From assembly GCF_014636275.1 (NCBI RefSeq), contig NZ_BMEB01000004.1, positions 1 to 64,000 of the forward strand: a DNA stretch of 64,000 nucleotides. The letters run 5' to 3'. A program made the position numbers and the translations under genes. The notes below the pieces were generated by a model, which did not search any database, was not told where the DNA came from, and was given only the letters and a program-made list of their open reading frames with translations. Positions 41,628 through 50,624 of the stretch are shown piece after piece (position 1 is the first letter of the stretch; each line of letters opens with the position of its first letter). The stretch is from Cellulomonas carbonis (lineage in GTDB: Bacteria > Actinomycetota > Actinomycetes > Actinomycetales > Cellulomonadaceae).

Positions 41628-42492
41628 AGCGCTCCTCACCGCGCCAGAAGTAGACGAGCCCGCCCACTGCGGCGACCACCGTCCACACCGTGAGGACGGC
41701 CCATGAGCCCGCGTCAGGGGTTTCGGCGTACAGCAGGACGTCCCGGCTCATGTCCAGCACCACGTACATCGGGTTCAGCTTGAGGAGCGACGCCCAACCC
41801 TCGTGGCTCACGAACTGGTCGATCGAGAAGAAGACTCCTGAGCCGTACAGCCAGAACCGCGTGCCGATCGACAGCACCTGGTTGAGGTCCGGGACACGCG
41901 CGACGATGCGCGCCGCCCACAGCGCGATCCCGAAGTTGAATGCCGTCTGCATGAGCAGGATCACCGGGAACAGGGCCCACCGCCAGGTGATCCCTTCCTG
42001 GGGCGGCAGCAGGAGGATCAGTGCGACCAGCACGCCGATGACTGGCACCGTCGTCAACGTCTCGCGCACGACGACGGCGATCGGGAGGGACGCCCTGGGA
42101 AAGGTGAACGCCTTGACGAGGTTCTTGCCGGCGACCAGTGCGCTGGCGCCCTGGTTCAGGCTCCGGCTCGTGAACGCGAACAGGAACACACCGATGAGCA
42201 GGTAGCCGACGAAGTTCTCGATGCCACGGTCGGTCCCGAGGATCATCCCGAAGATCACGTAGTACGCCGCGCCGTCGAGCAGCGGTCGCAGCACCAGCCA
42301 CGCCATCCCGAGCACCATGCCGCGGGACCCGCTGACCACCCGGCCACGCGCGTCGGCGCGGATGAAGTGGCGCCGGTCCCACAGCTGCGCGAGGTACTCG
42401 TCCAGCGCGGGACGCCGGTACACCGGCTGGAGGAGGTCGAGCTTGACCACCTCGCGGACCGTCTCCCGGGCACGCGTCGGCGCCTCGCTCAT
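41614..42492 (-). CDS. ABC-2 type polysaccharide export permease (TagG/Wzm-like)
   Basis: 292 aa from ATG 42492. A cytoplasmic N-terminus of about 60 residues (with DLLQPVYRRPALDEYL) is followed by about six hydrophobic helices, with the conserved NFGIALWAARIVARVPDLNQ stretch between helices 4 and 5. It pairs with the overlapping ATPase gene to form the exporter. It is the first gene of a four-gene overlapping run: permease, ATPase, wecB, heparinase-like. A -10 candidate lies at 42542-42547. Confidence 0.9.
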   Translation of the reverse strand: MSEAPTRARETVREVVKLDLLQPVYRRPALDEYLAQLWDRRHFIRADARGRVVSGSRGMVLGMAWLVLRPLLDGAAYYVIFGMILGTDRGIENFVGYLLIGVFLFAFTSRSLNQGASALVAGKNLVKAFTFPRASLPIAVVVRETLTTVPVIGVLVALILLLPPQEGITWRWALFPVILLMQTAFNFGIALWAARIVARVPDLNQVLSIGTRFWLYGSGVFFSIDQFVSHEGWASLLKLNPMYVVLDMSRDVLLYAETPDAGSWAVLTVWTVVAAVGGLVYFWRGEERYGAL

Positions 42493-42541
42493 GCCACGTA
42501 CCGCAACTCGTCGTCCCCCAGGGCGTCATCCGGAAGGGACC

Positions 42542-42547
42542 ACAGTA
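42542..42547 (-). promoter_or_regulatory. -10 element of the exporter operon
   Basis: The minus strand reads TACTGT, fitting TANNNT and predicting a leader of about 45 bases before the permease ATG. No clear -35 was found. Confidence 0.4.
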
Positions 42548-42574
42548 CCCAGCGGACGCCGGGACCCCCGCACC

Positions 42575-42666
42575 GGGCCACCCCTCGCGCCGCCCCGCTC
42601 CGGGCCACCCCTCGCGCCCCACGCGCGGCCTCCCTCCGAGCCCCGCGCTGGGTCACCCCTCGCGCC
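42575..42666. repeat. three dispersed 17-bp repeats between galE and the exporter operon
   Basis: GGGCCACCCCTCGCGCC occurs at 42575-42591 and 42602-42618, and as GGGTCACCCCTCGCGCC at 42650-42666. The starts are 27 and 48 bases apart. They fill the gap between the galE stop and the exporter promoter. Confidence 0.75.
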
Positions 42667-42676
42667 CCGCCGGGCT

Positions 42677-43645
42677 TCACGCCACGCCCTCCGCGACGGA
42701 GCGCAGCATGTCCTCCACGGTGAGCTCGGCGCGCCACCCGGCCCGCTCGGCGATGCGGTCGACGGACGCGACGACGGACGCGGGGTCCCCGGGGCGCGGC
42801 GGCGCGACCTCGTAGGGCAGTTCGCGGCCGAGCACCGCGCCGAGCGCCCGGACCATCTCCAGGACGGACGTGCCCGTCCCCGTGCCCACGTTGAGCGCCT
42901 CGAAGCCCTCGTCCGGCCCACCGGGCTCCCCGAGCAGCGCGAGCGCGCGCACGTGGGCCCGCGCGAGGTCCGCGACGTGGACGTAGTCGCGCACGCACGT
43001 CCCGTCGGGCGTCGGGTGCTCGTCGCCCAGCACGACGGGCCGCAGCCCGCGGCCCACGCGGTCGACGAGGATCGACACGAGGTTGACCGTCTCGACGTCC
43101 GCGAGCTCGGGGGCAGCCGTCCCGGCGACGTTGAAGTACCGCAGCGCGACCGCGCGGACCTGTCCCGCGCGCGCGGCCCAGCGCACGAGGTCCTCGCCCG
43201 CGAGCTTCGTCGCGCCGTAGGGGTTGATCGGCTCGGTGGGGTGCGTCTCGGGGACGGGCTCGGCACCGGTCTGCCCGTAGACCGCCGCGGACGAGGAGAA
43301 GACGAGCTCGTGGACGCCGGCCTGCTCCATGGCGAGCAGGACGGTCGCGAGCTGACCGACGTTCTGCTGGTAGTAGCGCGCGGGCTGCACGGTCGACTCG
43401 TCGGCCCGCTTGAGCGCGGACATGTGCACGACCGCCGTGACCCCGCGCTCGGCCATGAACCGCGCGAGCGCGTCGACGCCCGCGCCGTCGGCGAGGTCGA
43501 GCCGCAGCAGCGGCGTGCCCTCGACCCGCGCGGCGCGCCCGTGGGACAGGTCGTCGACGACGGCGGCGTCCGCGCCCGCGCGCGTCAGCTCGCGGACGAT
43601 GTGGCCGCCGATGTAGCCGGCCCCGCCCGTCACCAGGATGCTCAC
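42677..43645 (-). CDS. galE: UDP-glucose 4-epimerase
   Basis: 322 aa from GTG 43645, with GGAGA 4 bases upstream. It is an extended short-chain dehydrogenase with the NAD motif GGAGYIGGH at the N-terminus, catalytic SSSAAVYG and YGATK (Tyr/Lys), and RYFNVAG. The length fits GalE. It interconverts UDP-Glc and UDP-Gal, or the GlcNAc forms in relaxed variants, and here would supply a polymer precursor. It sits between the exporter operon and two glycosyltransferases, all on the minus strand, with its own -10 candidate at 43757-43762. Confidence 0.9.
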   Translation of the reverse strand: MSILVTGGAGYIGGHIVRELTRAGADAAVVDDLSHGRAARVEGTPLLRLDLADGAGVDALARFMAERGVTAVVHMSALKRADESTVQPARYYQQNVGQLATVLLAMEQAGVHELVFSSSAAVYGQTGAEPVPETHPTEPINPYGATKLAGEDLVRWAARAGQVRAVALRYFNVAGTAAPELADVETVNLVSILVDRVGRGLRPVVLGDEHPTPDGTCVRDYVHVADLARAHVRALALLGEPGGPDEGFEALNVGTGTGTSVLEMVRALGAVLGRELPYEVAPPRPGDPASVVASVDRIAERAGWRAELTVEDMLRSVAEGVA

Positions 43646-43756
43646 GGTCTCTCCGGGGGTGTCGCGTCGGGGGGTGTCGGGCCGGGCGATGTCGGTGTCA
43701 CGCCGTCGTCGGCGAGCAGCCGGTGGCACCGCCGACGCTCGGGCCCGACCCGGCCC

Positions 43757-43762
43757 AGTATC
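43757..43762 (-). promoter_or_regulatory. -10 element upstream of galE
   Basis: The minus strand reads GATACT, one of few AT-containing hexamers in this 229-bp gap. The predicted start point near 43750 leaves a leader of about 105 bases. Confidence 0.35.
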
Positions 43763-43874
43763 CCCGCGCCGTGCGTGACGTCGTGCCGGACGCCGTGCCC
43801 ACGCTCGTGCGTCGAGCAGTGCGGGGGCCGGCGGGCGGGCCGCGGCCGTCGGCCGCAGTCGCGGCGGGAGGGCG

Positions 43875-45638
43875 TCACCGAGCGAGCCCCTCGTAGAGCT
43901 CCCGGTACACCCGGCCCGCGCGCGACCAGGTCCGCCCGGCCGCGAACGACCGCCCGGCGTCCCCGAGCCGCGCGCGCAGCGCGGCGTCGTCGGCGAGCTC
44001 CTCGAGCCGCGCGGCCCACGCGACGGCGTCCCCTGCGGGCGCGAGCAGCCCCGTGCCCGGCTCGCCCACGATCTCGGCGAGGGCGGGCAGGTCGCTCGCG
44101 ACGACGGGGCGGCCGCACGCCATCGCCTCGACGGGCTTGAGGGGCGTCACGACGCGGCACACGCGCACGTCGCGCCGCGGCACCGCGAACACGTCGAGCG
44201 CGCGGTGGTGCAGCACGGCCTGGTCGCGGCCGACCCGCCCGGGGAAGACGGCCGCGTCCGCGAGCCCCAGCTCCTCGGCGCGGCGCACGAGGCCGGGCCG
44301 GGAGACGCCGTCGCCGACGACGCAGGCCCGGACGTCGCGGCCCCTCGCGCGCAGCAGCGCGACGGCCTCGAGCAGCGTCCCGAGCCCCTCGTAGTCGACC
44401 AGGCTGCTCACGGTGCCGACCCAGAACCCCTCGGCCGGCAGCCCCAGGCGCAGGCGCGCGTCGGCGGCCGCGACGTCGTCGTCGAGCAGACGCTCGTCCA
44501 CGGCGTTGGGGACGACCGTGATCCGCGTACGGTCGAGACCGCGCGCGACGAGCTCGTCCGCGAGGGTCCCGCTGAGCGTCACGACGTGGTCGGCGGCGAG
44601 GAAGCTCTCGGTCTCGCGCGCCCGCAGGAGGCCGTAGCGCTCCGAGGTGTCCGAAGCGGTGTCGCCGGCGGCGGTGCGGCGCGCGACCCACGAGTCCTCG
44701 AGCAGGCCCCGGACCTCGTAGACCCACGGCGTGCCGGACGACTCCGCGACGGCGCGCGTCACGAGCGCGTTCGTGAAGTCGGTCGTCGTGTGCAGGACCG
44801 TCGGGCCGAACGTCCGGGCGACGGGGGCCAGCAGCGCCGCGTGCCGCTCGAGCCGCTGCTCGGCCCCGCGCGGCAGCGTCCACGGCAGGAGCCGCTCGTA
44901 CCGCACGCCGTCGACGACGTCGGCCCGCCCGGACGTCAGGCGACCGATCGACACGGGGTACGCGATGCGCGTCGCGGCCGCGACGCGGATGCCGGCGTCG
45001 GCCTGCGCGCGGAGCACCGCGTGGCTGCGCGCCGAGTACCCGCTGCGCGTGTGCGGGACGGAGTTCGTGAGGACGTGCAGGGCGCCGGGAGCGTCACCGT
45101 GGCGCGGCTGACCCGCGGCGACCGCGCGGGGCAGCCGGGGCCGGACCTCGCCGCGCAGCACGGCGGCCTCGGAGCGGTAGCGCTCGGCGAGGCCCGACGA
45201 CGGCGGCGCCACGGCGAGCGCACCGCTCACGTCACCCGCGAGCCACAGCGCACGGGCGACGACGGGGTCGTGCGCGGCGTGCGGCGCGGGCGGTTCCCCG
45301 GACGTCGCCCCGAGCGGGCCCGCCCCGCGCCCGACCTGCGTCGCGAGCTCGGCGTGGAGGCGCCGTCCGAGCGCACCGCGGGGCCGCGCACCGCGCAGCG
45401 CGACGGCCGCCCTGTCGGGGTGGTCGGTGAGCCACGCCGCGAGCGCCGCACGCAGCGGGCCGTCCGGACCGACCGTGAGCGCACGGGCGAGCGCCGCCGT
45501 GACGCGCGACGGCAGGCGGCGCCCCGCGAGGAGGAGGAAGTGCAGCGGGTCCTCGCCGAGGTGGCGGACCGAGACGGAGCCCGCGAGGACGACGTCGCGC
45601 ACGAGGCCGAGGGCCCGGCCCGCGAGCGGGTGGGTCAC
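43875..45638 (-). CDS. GT4 glycosyltransferase with N-terminal extension
   Basis: 587 aa from GTG 45638, overlapping the stop of the upstream glycosyltransferase (GTGA). Residues 1-185 are Ala/Arg/Leu-rich and helical, of unknown function. The GT-B domain (about 190-580) has HTRSGYSARSHAV near the acceptor side, VYEVRGLLEDSW, VVPNAVDERLL and the donor-side VTPLKPVEAMACGRPVVASD. The same motifs (NGYSIRTGG, VYEVRGLWE, VVPNAVDPEL, SPLKPLESFAAQKAVV) occur in the first GT4 domain of the 1493-aa protein at 22666, so the two are paralogous. It probably adds one sugar in the same polymer pathway. Confidence 0.85.
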   Translation of the reverse strand: MTHPLAGRALGLVRDVVLAGSVSVRHLGEDPLHFLLLAGRRLPSRVTAALARALTVGPDGPLRAALAAWLTDHPDRAAVALRGARPRGALGRRLHAELATQVGRGAGPLGATSGEPPAPHAAHDPVVARALWLAGDVSGALAVAPPSSGLAERYRSEAAVLRGEVRPRLPRAVAAGQPRHGDAPGALHVLTNSVPHTRSGYSARSHAVLRAQADAGIRVAAATRIAYPVSIGRLTSGRADVVDGVRYERLLPWTLPRGAEQRLERHAALLAPVARTFGPTVLHTTTDFTNALVTRAVAESSGTPWVYEVRGLLEDSWVARRTAAGDTASDTSERYGLLRARETESFLAADHVVTLSGTLADELVARGLDRTRITVVPNAVDERLLDDDVAAADARLRLGLPAEGFWVGTVSSLVDYEGLGTLLEAVALLRARGRDVRACVVGDGVSRPGLVRRAEELGLADAAVFPGRVGRDQAVLHHRALDVFAVPRRDVRVCRVVTPLKPVEAMACGRPVVASDLPALAEIVGEPGTGLLAPAGDAVAWAARLEELADDAALRARLGDAGRSFAAGRTWSRAGRVYRELYEGLAR

Positions 45639-46873
45639 CGCACCACGCCCTCGAGGACCGCGAGGTAGTCGGCCGCGAGGCGCGTGTAGTCGCTGTGCTG
45701 GCGTGCCCAGGCGCGTGCGCGCCCGTCGACGTCCAGGAGCTCGCGGTCCTCGTCGAGGCGCCGCCACAGCGCCGCGAGCGCCTCGGGGTCCTCGGGGTGC
45801 ACGACGTGCCCGGCGCCGGTCGCCTCGACGATGTCGGCGGCCTCGCCGGCCATGACCGCCGTCACGTGGCGTCCGGTCGCCATCATCTCGTAGAGCTTCG
45901 ACGGCACGGTCCAGCGCAGCGGGAGCCACGAGCGCAGCGACACCAGGAGCGAGTCGGCCCACGCGTAGTGGTCGAACACCTCCGACCGCGCGACGGGTCC
46001 GCGCAGGTCGACCGGGACGCCGCGGTCCGCCGACACCTCGGCGAGGTGCGCGTACTCGAACCCGGGCCCGACGATCCGCAGCTCGACCGGCCGGCCGCGC
46101 TCACGCAGGAGGCCCGCCGCCGCGACCGCGGTGCCCAGGCCCTGCGCGCGTCCCACGGTGCCGAGGTACAGGACCCGCAGCGGGTCGGTCGTGGGGGAGG
46201 GCCGCGCCCCGAGGAGCGGGATCTCGTCGAGGTAGGCGCCGTTGCGGATGACCTCGACGCGCTTCATGCCGCGCTCGCGGAGCACCTCGCCGAACGCGTC
46301 GGTGGTCGTGACGACCGCGGCGGCGTCCTTCTGCAGCAACGTCATGACGCGGTGGATCTCGGCGGTCACGGCACCCTTCCAGCCGCGCCGCCGTCGCGTC
46401 TCGCCCATCATCCCGCTGGGCTCGATGAGGTCCGGCCACGCGTCCCTCATCTCGACGACGAGCGGGACGCGCAGCGCGTGCCGCAGCGCGACGCCCGCCG
46501 CGATCGACGGGATCCCGGGGACCGTCGCGACGACGACGTCGGGGCGGCGACCGCGCCGGCCGAGCTCGCGCACGCCCCGCACCACCGAGTCGGTGGCCGC
46601 GATCGTCTGGTCCAGCGTGCGGGACCGGATGCCGTGGCCGTGCTCCCGGAAGCGCACGCGGTGGACCGTCTCGCCGTGCTCGCCGAGTGCGGTGTCGCCG
46701 GTGCGCAGACCGGGCACGAGCTTGTGGACCGCACCCGCGGGGTAGTGCGGGGGCGGGGTCAGCACCGTGACCTCGTGGCCCGCCGCGAGGAACCGCGGGA
46801 CGAGGGCCCCCCAGCGACGCTGCGGTGCGCCGACCTCGGGCGCGTAGTGGTGGGTGACGAGGAGGATGTGCAT
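45635..46873 (-). CDS. GT4 glycosyltransferase (WbuB-like)
   Basis: 412 aa from ATG 46873. It begins MHILLVTHHYAPEVGAPQRRW, typical of WbuB/WcaI-like GT4 enzymes. A GT-B fold follows with VEMRDAWPDLIEP, VIRNGAYLDE, the LGTVGRAQGL linker and PSKLYEMMATGRHV in the nucleotide-sugar domain. Its stop overlaps the start of the next glycosyltransferase (GTGA), so the two are coupled. A -10 candidate lies at 46950-46955. There is no signal peptide or clear membrane helix. The donor and acceptor are unknown. Confidence 0.88.
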   Translation of the reverse strand: MHILLVTHHYAPEVGAPQRRWGALVPRFLAAGHEVTVLTPPPHYPAGAVHKLVPGLRTGDTALGEHGETVHRVRFREHGHGIRSRTLDQTIAATDSVVRGVRELGRRGRRPDVVVATVPGIPSIAAGVALRHALRVPLVVEMRDAWPDLIEPSGMMGETRRRRGWKGAVTAEIHRVMTLLQKDAAAVVTTTDAFGEVLRERGMKRVEVIRNGAYLDEIPLLGARPSPTTDPLRVLYLGTVGRAQGLGTAVAAAGLLRERGRPVELRIVGPGFEYAHLAEVSADRGVPVDLRGPVARSEVFDHYAWADSLLVSLRSWLPLRWTVPSKLYEMMATGRHVTAVMAGEAADIVEATGAGHVVHPEDPEALAALWRRLDEDRELLDVDGRARAWARQHSDYTRLAADYLAVLEGVVR

Positions 46874-46949
46874 GACGGGTGCAGCCGATGGTGCGCTCGC
46901 GCGCTCGCTCGGCAGTCACCCCCTCCCGGTCCCGGTCACGTCCGTGGTC

Positions 46950-46955
46950 AGGGTA
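46950..46955 (-). promoter_or_regulatory. -10 element upstream of the GT4 pair
   Basis: The minus strand reads TACCCT, the same hexamer as in two of the LCP promoters. The start point near 46943 gives a leader of about 70 bases. Confidence 0.45.
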
Positions 46956-47154
46956 GCGCCAGCGGGCGTCCGACCCCCGGGGCCGTCGGCCCCTCCACAG
47001 GTGAGGCACGGGTGAAGACGCGTGAACCGGAGCGGGCGCCCGCCGTGTCCCCGCCGCCGCGGCACCGAGGGCGGGGGTGTGACCGCGCCGACCCCGGCGC
47101 ACCCGCGCTGCCCCGGCGGCTCAGGTCGCGCCCGGACGTGCCGATGATCCGGAC

Positions 47155-49437
47155 GTGGTGACGCGCGGACCGCTCCTGTTCGCCCTCGCCGGGACAGCCC
47201 TCGTGATCGTCGAGGGCCTCACGCCGGTGGGGCTCGTCCGCGACCTCCTCTTCCTGACGATCGGCGCGTACGCCGTTGCGGGCACCGTCGTCGGGATCCG
47301 GCGCAACCGGCCCCGTCGGCCGCGGCCGTGGTACCTCCTCGCGGCGGGCCTCGCGTCGTGGGTGCTCGGTGACGCGCTGTGGGTCTTCTCCGACCACGTG
47401 CTCGGGATCGACCCGTTCCCGTCGGTCGCCGACGTCGCGTACCTCTCCGCGTACCCGCTGCTGGCCGCGGGGCTGCACATGCTCCTGCCCGTCCGGGACC
47501 GCCGCACGACCGTCCGCGCGCTGCTGGACACCGCGATCGTCGGCGTGTGCGTCGCGCTGGTCCTGTGGGTCGCGTTCATCGAGCCCACGTGGACCGAGCC
47601 CGTCGGCACGTTCGCGCAGCAGGCGACGGCGGTCGCCTACCCGATCGGCGACGCGGTGCTCCTCGGGTACCTGGTGCACCTCGGGGTCTCGTCCGTCGTG
47701 CGGGACCGGTCGCTGCGGCTGATCGCCGCGTCGCTCGTCCTCGTGCTCGTCGCCGACGTCGCGTTCCAGTCGCTGGCCTACGTCGACCAGTACGAGGGCT
47801 CGGTCTTCGTCCTCGACCCGCTCTTCGCGCTCAGCTACCTCGCGCTCGCGGCGGCGGCGCTCGACCCGTCGATGCGCGCGGTCGGCGACGTGCGGCCGGC
47901 GCGGATCGAGGCCGGTGGTCGCATCGCGTTCCTCACGTGCGCCGCGCTGTTCCTCCCCGTGACGCTGCTCGTGGAGGACCTGCTCGCCCAGACCCCGCAC
48001 GTCACCGAGGCCGCGGCGGCGGCCGCCGTGGTCATCGGGCTGATCGCGGCGCGGATGGTGCTCATGCTCCGCCACATCCAGCGGCAGGCCGCGCACCTGT
48101 CGGCCCTGGCCGACACCGACTTCCTCACGGGCCTGCTCAACCGACGCCGCCTCGTGCACGTGCTCTCGCGCCGCACCGCCGACGCGCGCCGCGGTGCCCA
48201 GGGTCGGTCTGCGGTGCTCCTGCTCGGCCTCGACCGGTTCACCGAGGTGAACGACACGCTCGGGCACCGCATCGGGGACGAGCTGCTGCGGGCCGTCGCC
48301 GCCCGGCTGCGCTCGGCCGCGCCCGAGGGTGCCGTCCTCGCGCGGCTCGGCGGCGACGTGTTCGGGGTCCTCGTCCCGGGCGTCGCGGACGACGACGACG
48401 CCGCGCGCCACGCCCGGCTCCTGGCCGGCCTGCTCGGCGACCCGGTCGTCGTGAGCGACCTGGGCGTCGACGTCGAGGGCGGCGTCGGCTTCGTCGTGCT
48501 GCCCGACGACGGCGCCGACCCCGCCGAGCTCCTGCACCGGGCCGACGTCGCGCTCTCGGCGGCGCGCGGCGTGGCCGACCGCGTCGCGCGCTACGACCCC
48601 CGCATGGAGCTCGGCGGCGCGCTCGCGCCCGAGCTCATGGCCGAGCTGGGTGCCGCGATGGCGGCGGGCCAGGTCGTCGTGCACTACCAGCCGCAGGTCG
48701 ACGTGTGCTCGGGACGCGTCGTCGGCGCCGAGGCGCTCGTCCGCTGGCAGCACCCCGTGCACGGCCTGCTCGGGCCCAACGCGTTCATCCCCGCGGCCGA
48801 GCGGACGGGCCAGATCCGGCCGCTCACGCGCCTCGTCCTGGACCACGCGCTCGCCGAGTGCGCGCGCTGGCAGGCCGACCGGCCGCTGTCCGTCTCGGTC
48901 AACCTCTCGGTGCGCAACCTCCTGGACCCCGCGATCGTCGACGATGTGCGCGACGCGCTCGAGCGGCACCGGCTCGACCCGTCCCTCGTCGAGCTCGAGA
49001 TCACCGAGACGTCGGCGATGGTCGACCAAGCGCGGTCGGCGACGGCCCTGCGCGCGCTCGCCGCGCTCGGCGTGACCCTCTCGATCGACGACTACGGGAC
49101 GGGGTACGGCTCGCTCGCGTACCTCCAGGAGCTCCCCGTGCAGCGGCTCAAGATCGACCGGTCGTTCGTGAGCGACCTGCGTCGGTCGCACGCGAGCGCC
49201 GCGATCGTGCGGTCCGTCGTCGACCTGAGCCAGCGCCTCGGCCTGAGCGTCGTCGCGGAGGGCGTCGAGGACGACGAGACGCTCGTGCTGCTGCGTGACA
49301 TGCGGTGCGACCTCGCCCAGGGCTTCGGGCTGGGCCGTCCCGTCCCCGCCGACCGCCTGTGCGACGTGGTCCGGCGGATCGACGCGCACGTCCCCGCGGT
49401 GCTCGGGCTCGGCGTGCCGGCCCAGCGCGCGCACTGA
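47155..49437 (+). CDS. membrane GGDEF-EAL c-di-GMP protein
   Basis: 760 aa starting at one of two adjacent GTG codons (47155, 47158). GATGAT 6 bases upstream may be a leaderless -10. About eight to nine hydrophobic helices fill residues 1-310 as a MASE-like membrane sensor. The GGDEF domain (about 320-480) is degenerate, with GGDVF near residue 399, so the cyclase is probably inactive or a GTP sensor. The EAL domain (about 495-750) retains EALVRWQHP, ITETSAM and DDYGTGYGSL, so phosphodiesterase activity is likely. It has no partner gene and ends at a strong hairpin. Confidence 0.9.
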   Translation: MVTRGPLLFALAGTALVIVEGLTPVGLVRDLLFLTIGAYAVAGTVVGIRRNRPRRPRPWYLLAAGLASWVLGDALWVFSDHVLGIDPFPSVADVAYLSAYPLLAAGLHMLLPVRDRRTTVRALLDTAIVGVCVALVLWVAFIEPTWTEPVGTFAQQATAVAYPIGDAVLLGYLVHLGVSSVVRDRSLRLIAASLVLVLVADVAFQSLAYVDQYEGSVFVLDPLFALSYLALAAAALDPSMRAVGDVRPARIEAGGRIAFLTCAALFLPVTLLVEDLLAQTPHVTEAAAAAAVVIGLIAARMVLMLRHIQRQAAHLSALADTDFLTGLLNRRRLVHVLSRRTADARRGAQGRSAVLLLGLDRFTEVNDTLGHRIGDELLRAVAARLRSAAPEGAVLARLGGDVFGVLVPGVADDDDAARHARLLAGLLGDPVVVSDLGVDVEGGVGFVVLPDDGADPAELLHRADVALSAARGVADRVARYDPRMELGGALAPELMAELGAAMAAGQVVVHYQPQVDVCSGRVVGAEALVRWQHPVHGLLGPNAFIPAAERTGQIRPLTRLVLDHALAECARWQADRPLSVSVNLSVRNLLDPAIVDDVRDALERHRLDPSLVELEITETSAMVDQARSATALRALAALGVTLSIDDYGTGYGSLAYLQELPVQRLKIDRSFVSDLRRSHASAAIVRSVVDLSQRLGLSVVAEGVEDDETLVLLRDMRCDLAQGFGLGRPVPADRLCDVVRRIDAHVPAVLGLGVPAQRAH

Positions 49438-49451
49438 CCACGCGAGGACCC

Positions 49452-49483
49452 ACCCGACGACGGAGCGGGATCCCGCGTCGGGT
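49452..49483 (+). terminator. hairpin after the GGDEF-EAL gene
   Basis: ACCCGACG (49452-49459) and CGTCGGGT (49476-49483) are exact complements. The 16 bases between them include most of the self-complementary GCGGGATCCCGC, so alternative stems are possible. It starts 14 bases after the stop codon. Confidence 0.6.
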
Positions 49484-49548
49484 TGCGCTCGCCGGATCCG
49501 CCGTCACGATGGAGCAGTCACACGCGCCGACGACCGGGAAGGGGGGCG

Positions 49549-49980
49549 ATGTCCGACCCCCGCACCGCGACGCTGCGCGTCGACCTGGACCCGAGCCACG
49601 GTGCCGTCCGCACCGCGCGCCACGCCGTCGTGCGGTGGGCGCGCAGCCTCGGCGCGACCCCGGTCGACCAGGAGGTGCTCGCTCTCCTGACGACCGAGGT
49701 CGTCTCCAACGCCGTGCGCCACGGCAGCAGCGGCGAGGACGTCCTGCTCGAGGGTCGGCCGCAGCCGGCGGCCGTCACCGTGCGCGTCACGGACCGCGGC
49801 CACGGGCGCCCCGTCCTGCGGCGCTCGCAGCCCTCGGAGCTCGGTGGACGCGGGATCGACATCGTCGACCGGCTGTCCGTCGAGTGGGGCGTGGACACGG
49901 CGGTCCGCGGCAAGACCGTGTGGTTCACCGTCCGCCTCGGCGCGACGCGGTTCCAGGCGGGTGACGGGCGGGGAGCGTGA
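49549..49980 (+). CDS. RsbW-like anti-sigma factor / HATPase_c domain protein
   Basis: 143 aa from ATG 49549, preceded by GGGAAGGGGGG. It is a single GHKL ATPase domain with N-box TTEVVSNAVRHG, DRGHG (G1) and GGRGIDIVDRLS (G2), like the short histidine-kinase-type anti-sigma factors of actinobacteria. Such proteins phosphorylate a STAS antagonist and sequester a sigma factor. A STAS protein (50165) and a PP2C phosphatase (52788) lie nearby. No sigma factor gene is in the window, so the target is unknown. Confidence 0.85.
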   Translation: MSDPRTATLRVDLDPSHGAVRTARHAVVRWARSLGATPVDQEVLALLTTEVVSNAVRHGSSGEDVLLEGRPQPAAVTVRVTDRGHGRPVLRRSQPSELGGRGIDIVDRLSVEWGVDTAVRGKTVWFTVRLGATRFQAGDGRGA

Positions 49981-50056
49981 ACGCCGCCACGGGTGCACCC
50001 GCCGCCCCGCTTCCGACCGGCCCGGGACGACCCTCGGCCGCGCGCACGCCACGCGG

Positions 50057-50062
50057 TAGGCT
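50057..50062 (+). promoter_or_regulatory. -10 element upstream of the STAS gene
   Basis: TAGGCT fits TANNNT and predicts a leader of about 95 bases. The leader was inspected for riboswitch-like structure and none was convincing. Confidence 0.4.
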
Positions 50063-50164
50063 CGCCGCGAAGCCTTCCTCGGCAGGACACCGCAGTGGTG
50101 AGGCAGCCCGTCGCGGGACCGGCGCCCCCGGCGCCCTCCCCGTGGCCGTCCTGAGGAGATCCGC

Positions 50165-50518
50165 GTGACCGACGACCCGTACACCGCCCTGGGGGGCGGC
50201 GAACCCGGTGCCGTGCAGGTGCTCGAGGTCGACGGCGCGACGCACGTCGTGCTGTCCGGTGAGGTGGACTCCGACCTCGCGCGGGACCTCGCGCACGCGA
50301 CCAAGCACGCCGTGGCGGCCGGCCTGCCCGTCGTCGTCGACACGCGGCGCGTGACGTTCATGGACTCCGCTGGCCTCGCGTTCCTCGCGCGCCTGTCGGC
50401 CCAGGGGACCAGGCGCGTCCGGGTCGTCGTCGGCCACCCGACCGTCGCGTTCCTCCTCGAGGTGACGGGCATGGGCGACGCGGTCGACGTCGTCGACGTC
50501 ACGGGCGCGACGGCCTGA
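50165..50518 (+). CDS. STAS-domain anti-anti-sigma factor (RsbV-like)
   Basis: 117 aa from GTG 50165, with AGGAG at 50153-50157. It is a single STAS domain with the phosphorylatable serine in FMDSAGLAFLA near residue 65. In the partner-switching scheme the unphosphorylated form binds the anti-sigma kinase and frees the sigma factor. Kinase phosphorylation inactivates it and a PP2C phosphatase restores it. Its neighbours at 49549 and 52788 fit these roles. A hairpin at 50537 ends the unit. Confidence 0.87.
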   Translation: MTDDPYTALGGGEPGAVQVLEVDGATHVVLSGEVDSDLARDLAHATKHAVAAGLPVVVDTRRVTFMDSAGLAFLARLSAQGTRRVRVVVGHPTVAFLLEVTGMGDAVDVVDVTGATA

Positions 50519-50536
50519 CCAGGGCGTCGCTCCCGC

Positions 50537-50563
50537 CCGCCGCCGCGGCTCGCCCGGCGGCGG
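50537..50563 (+). terminator. hairpin after the STAS gene
   Basis: CCGCCGCCG (50537-50545) and CGGCGGCGG (50555-50563) pair perfectly around a 9-base loop, starting 19 bases after the stop codon. Confidence 0.6.
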
Positions 50564-50612
50564 ACCGCGGTCGACGTCCGTCGCCCCGGTGGCGCGGGCC
50601 GCGGGTGACAGG

Positions 50613-50618
50613 GACCCT
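50613..50618 (+). promoter_or_regulatory. candidate -10, leaderless promoter of the alpha/beta hydrolase
   Basis: GACCCT ends 6 bases before GTG 50625. It differs from the LCP hexamer TACCCT only at its first base, and supports GTG 50625 over the upstream GTG at 50589. Confidence 0.35.
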
Positions 50619-50624
50619 TCTGGC

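Noticed and set aside
46948..49434. 828-codon minus-strand frame under the GGDEF-EAL gene
   Set aside because: Its translation is dominated by Arg/Glu/Asp/His repeats with no motif, whereas the plus strand encodes intact GGDEF and EAL domains.
50063..50164. Leader of the STAS gene considered as a riboswitch
   Set aside because: It has some GC-rich complementarity but no conserved ligand-binding core.
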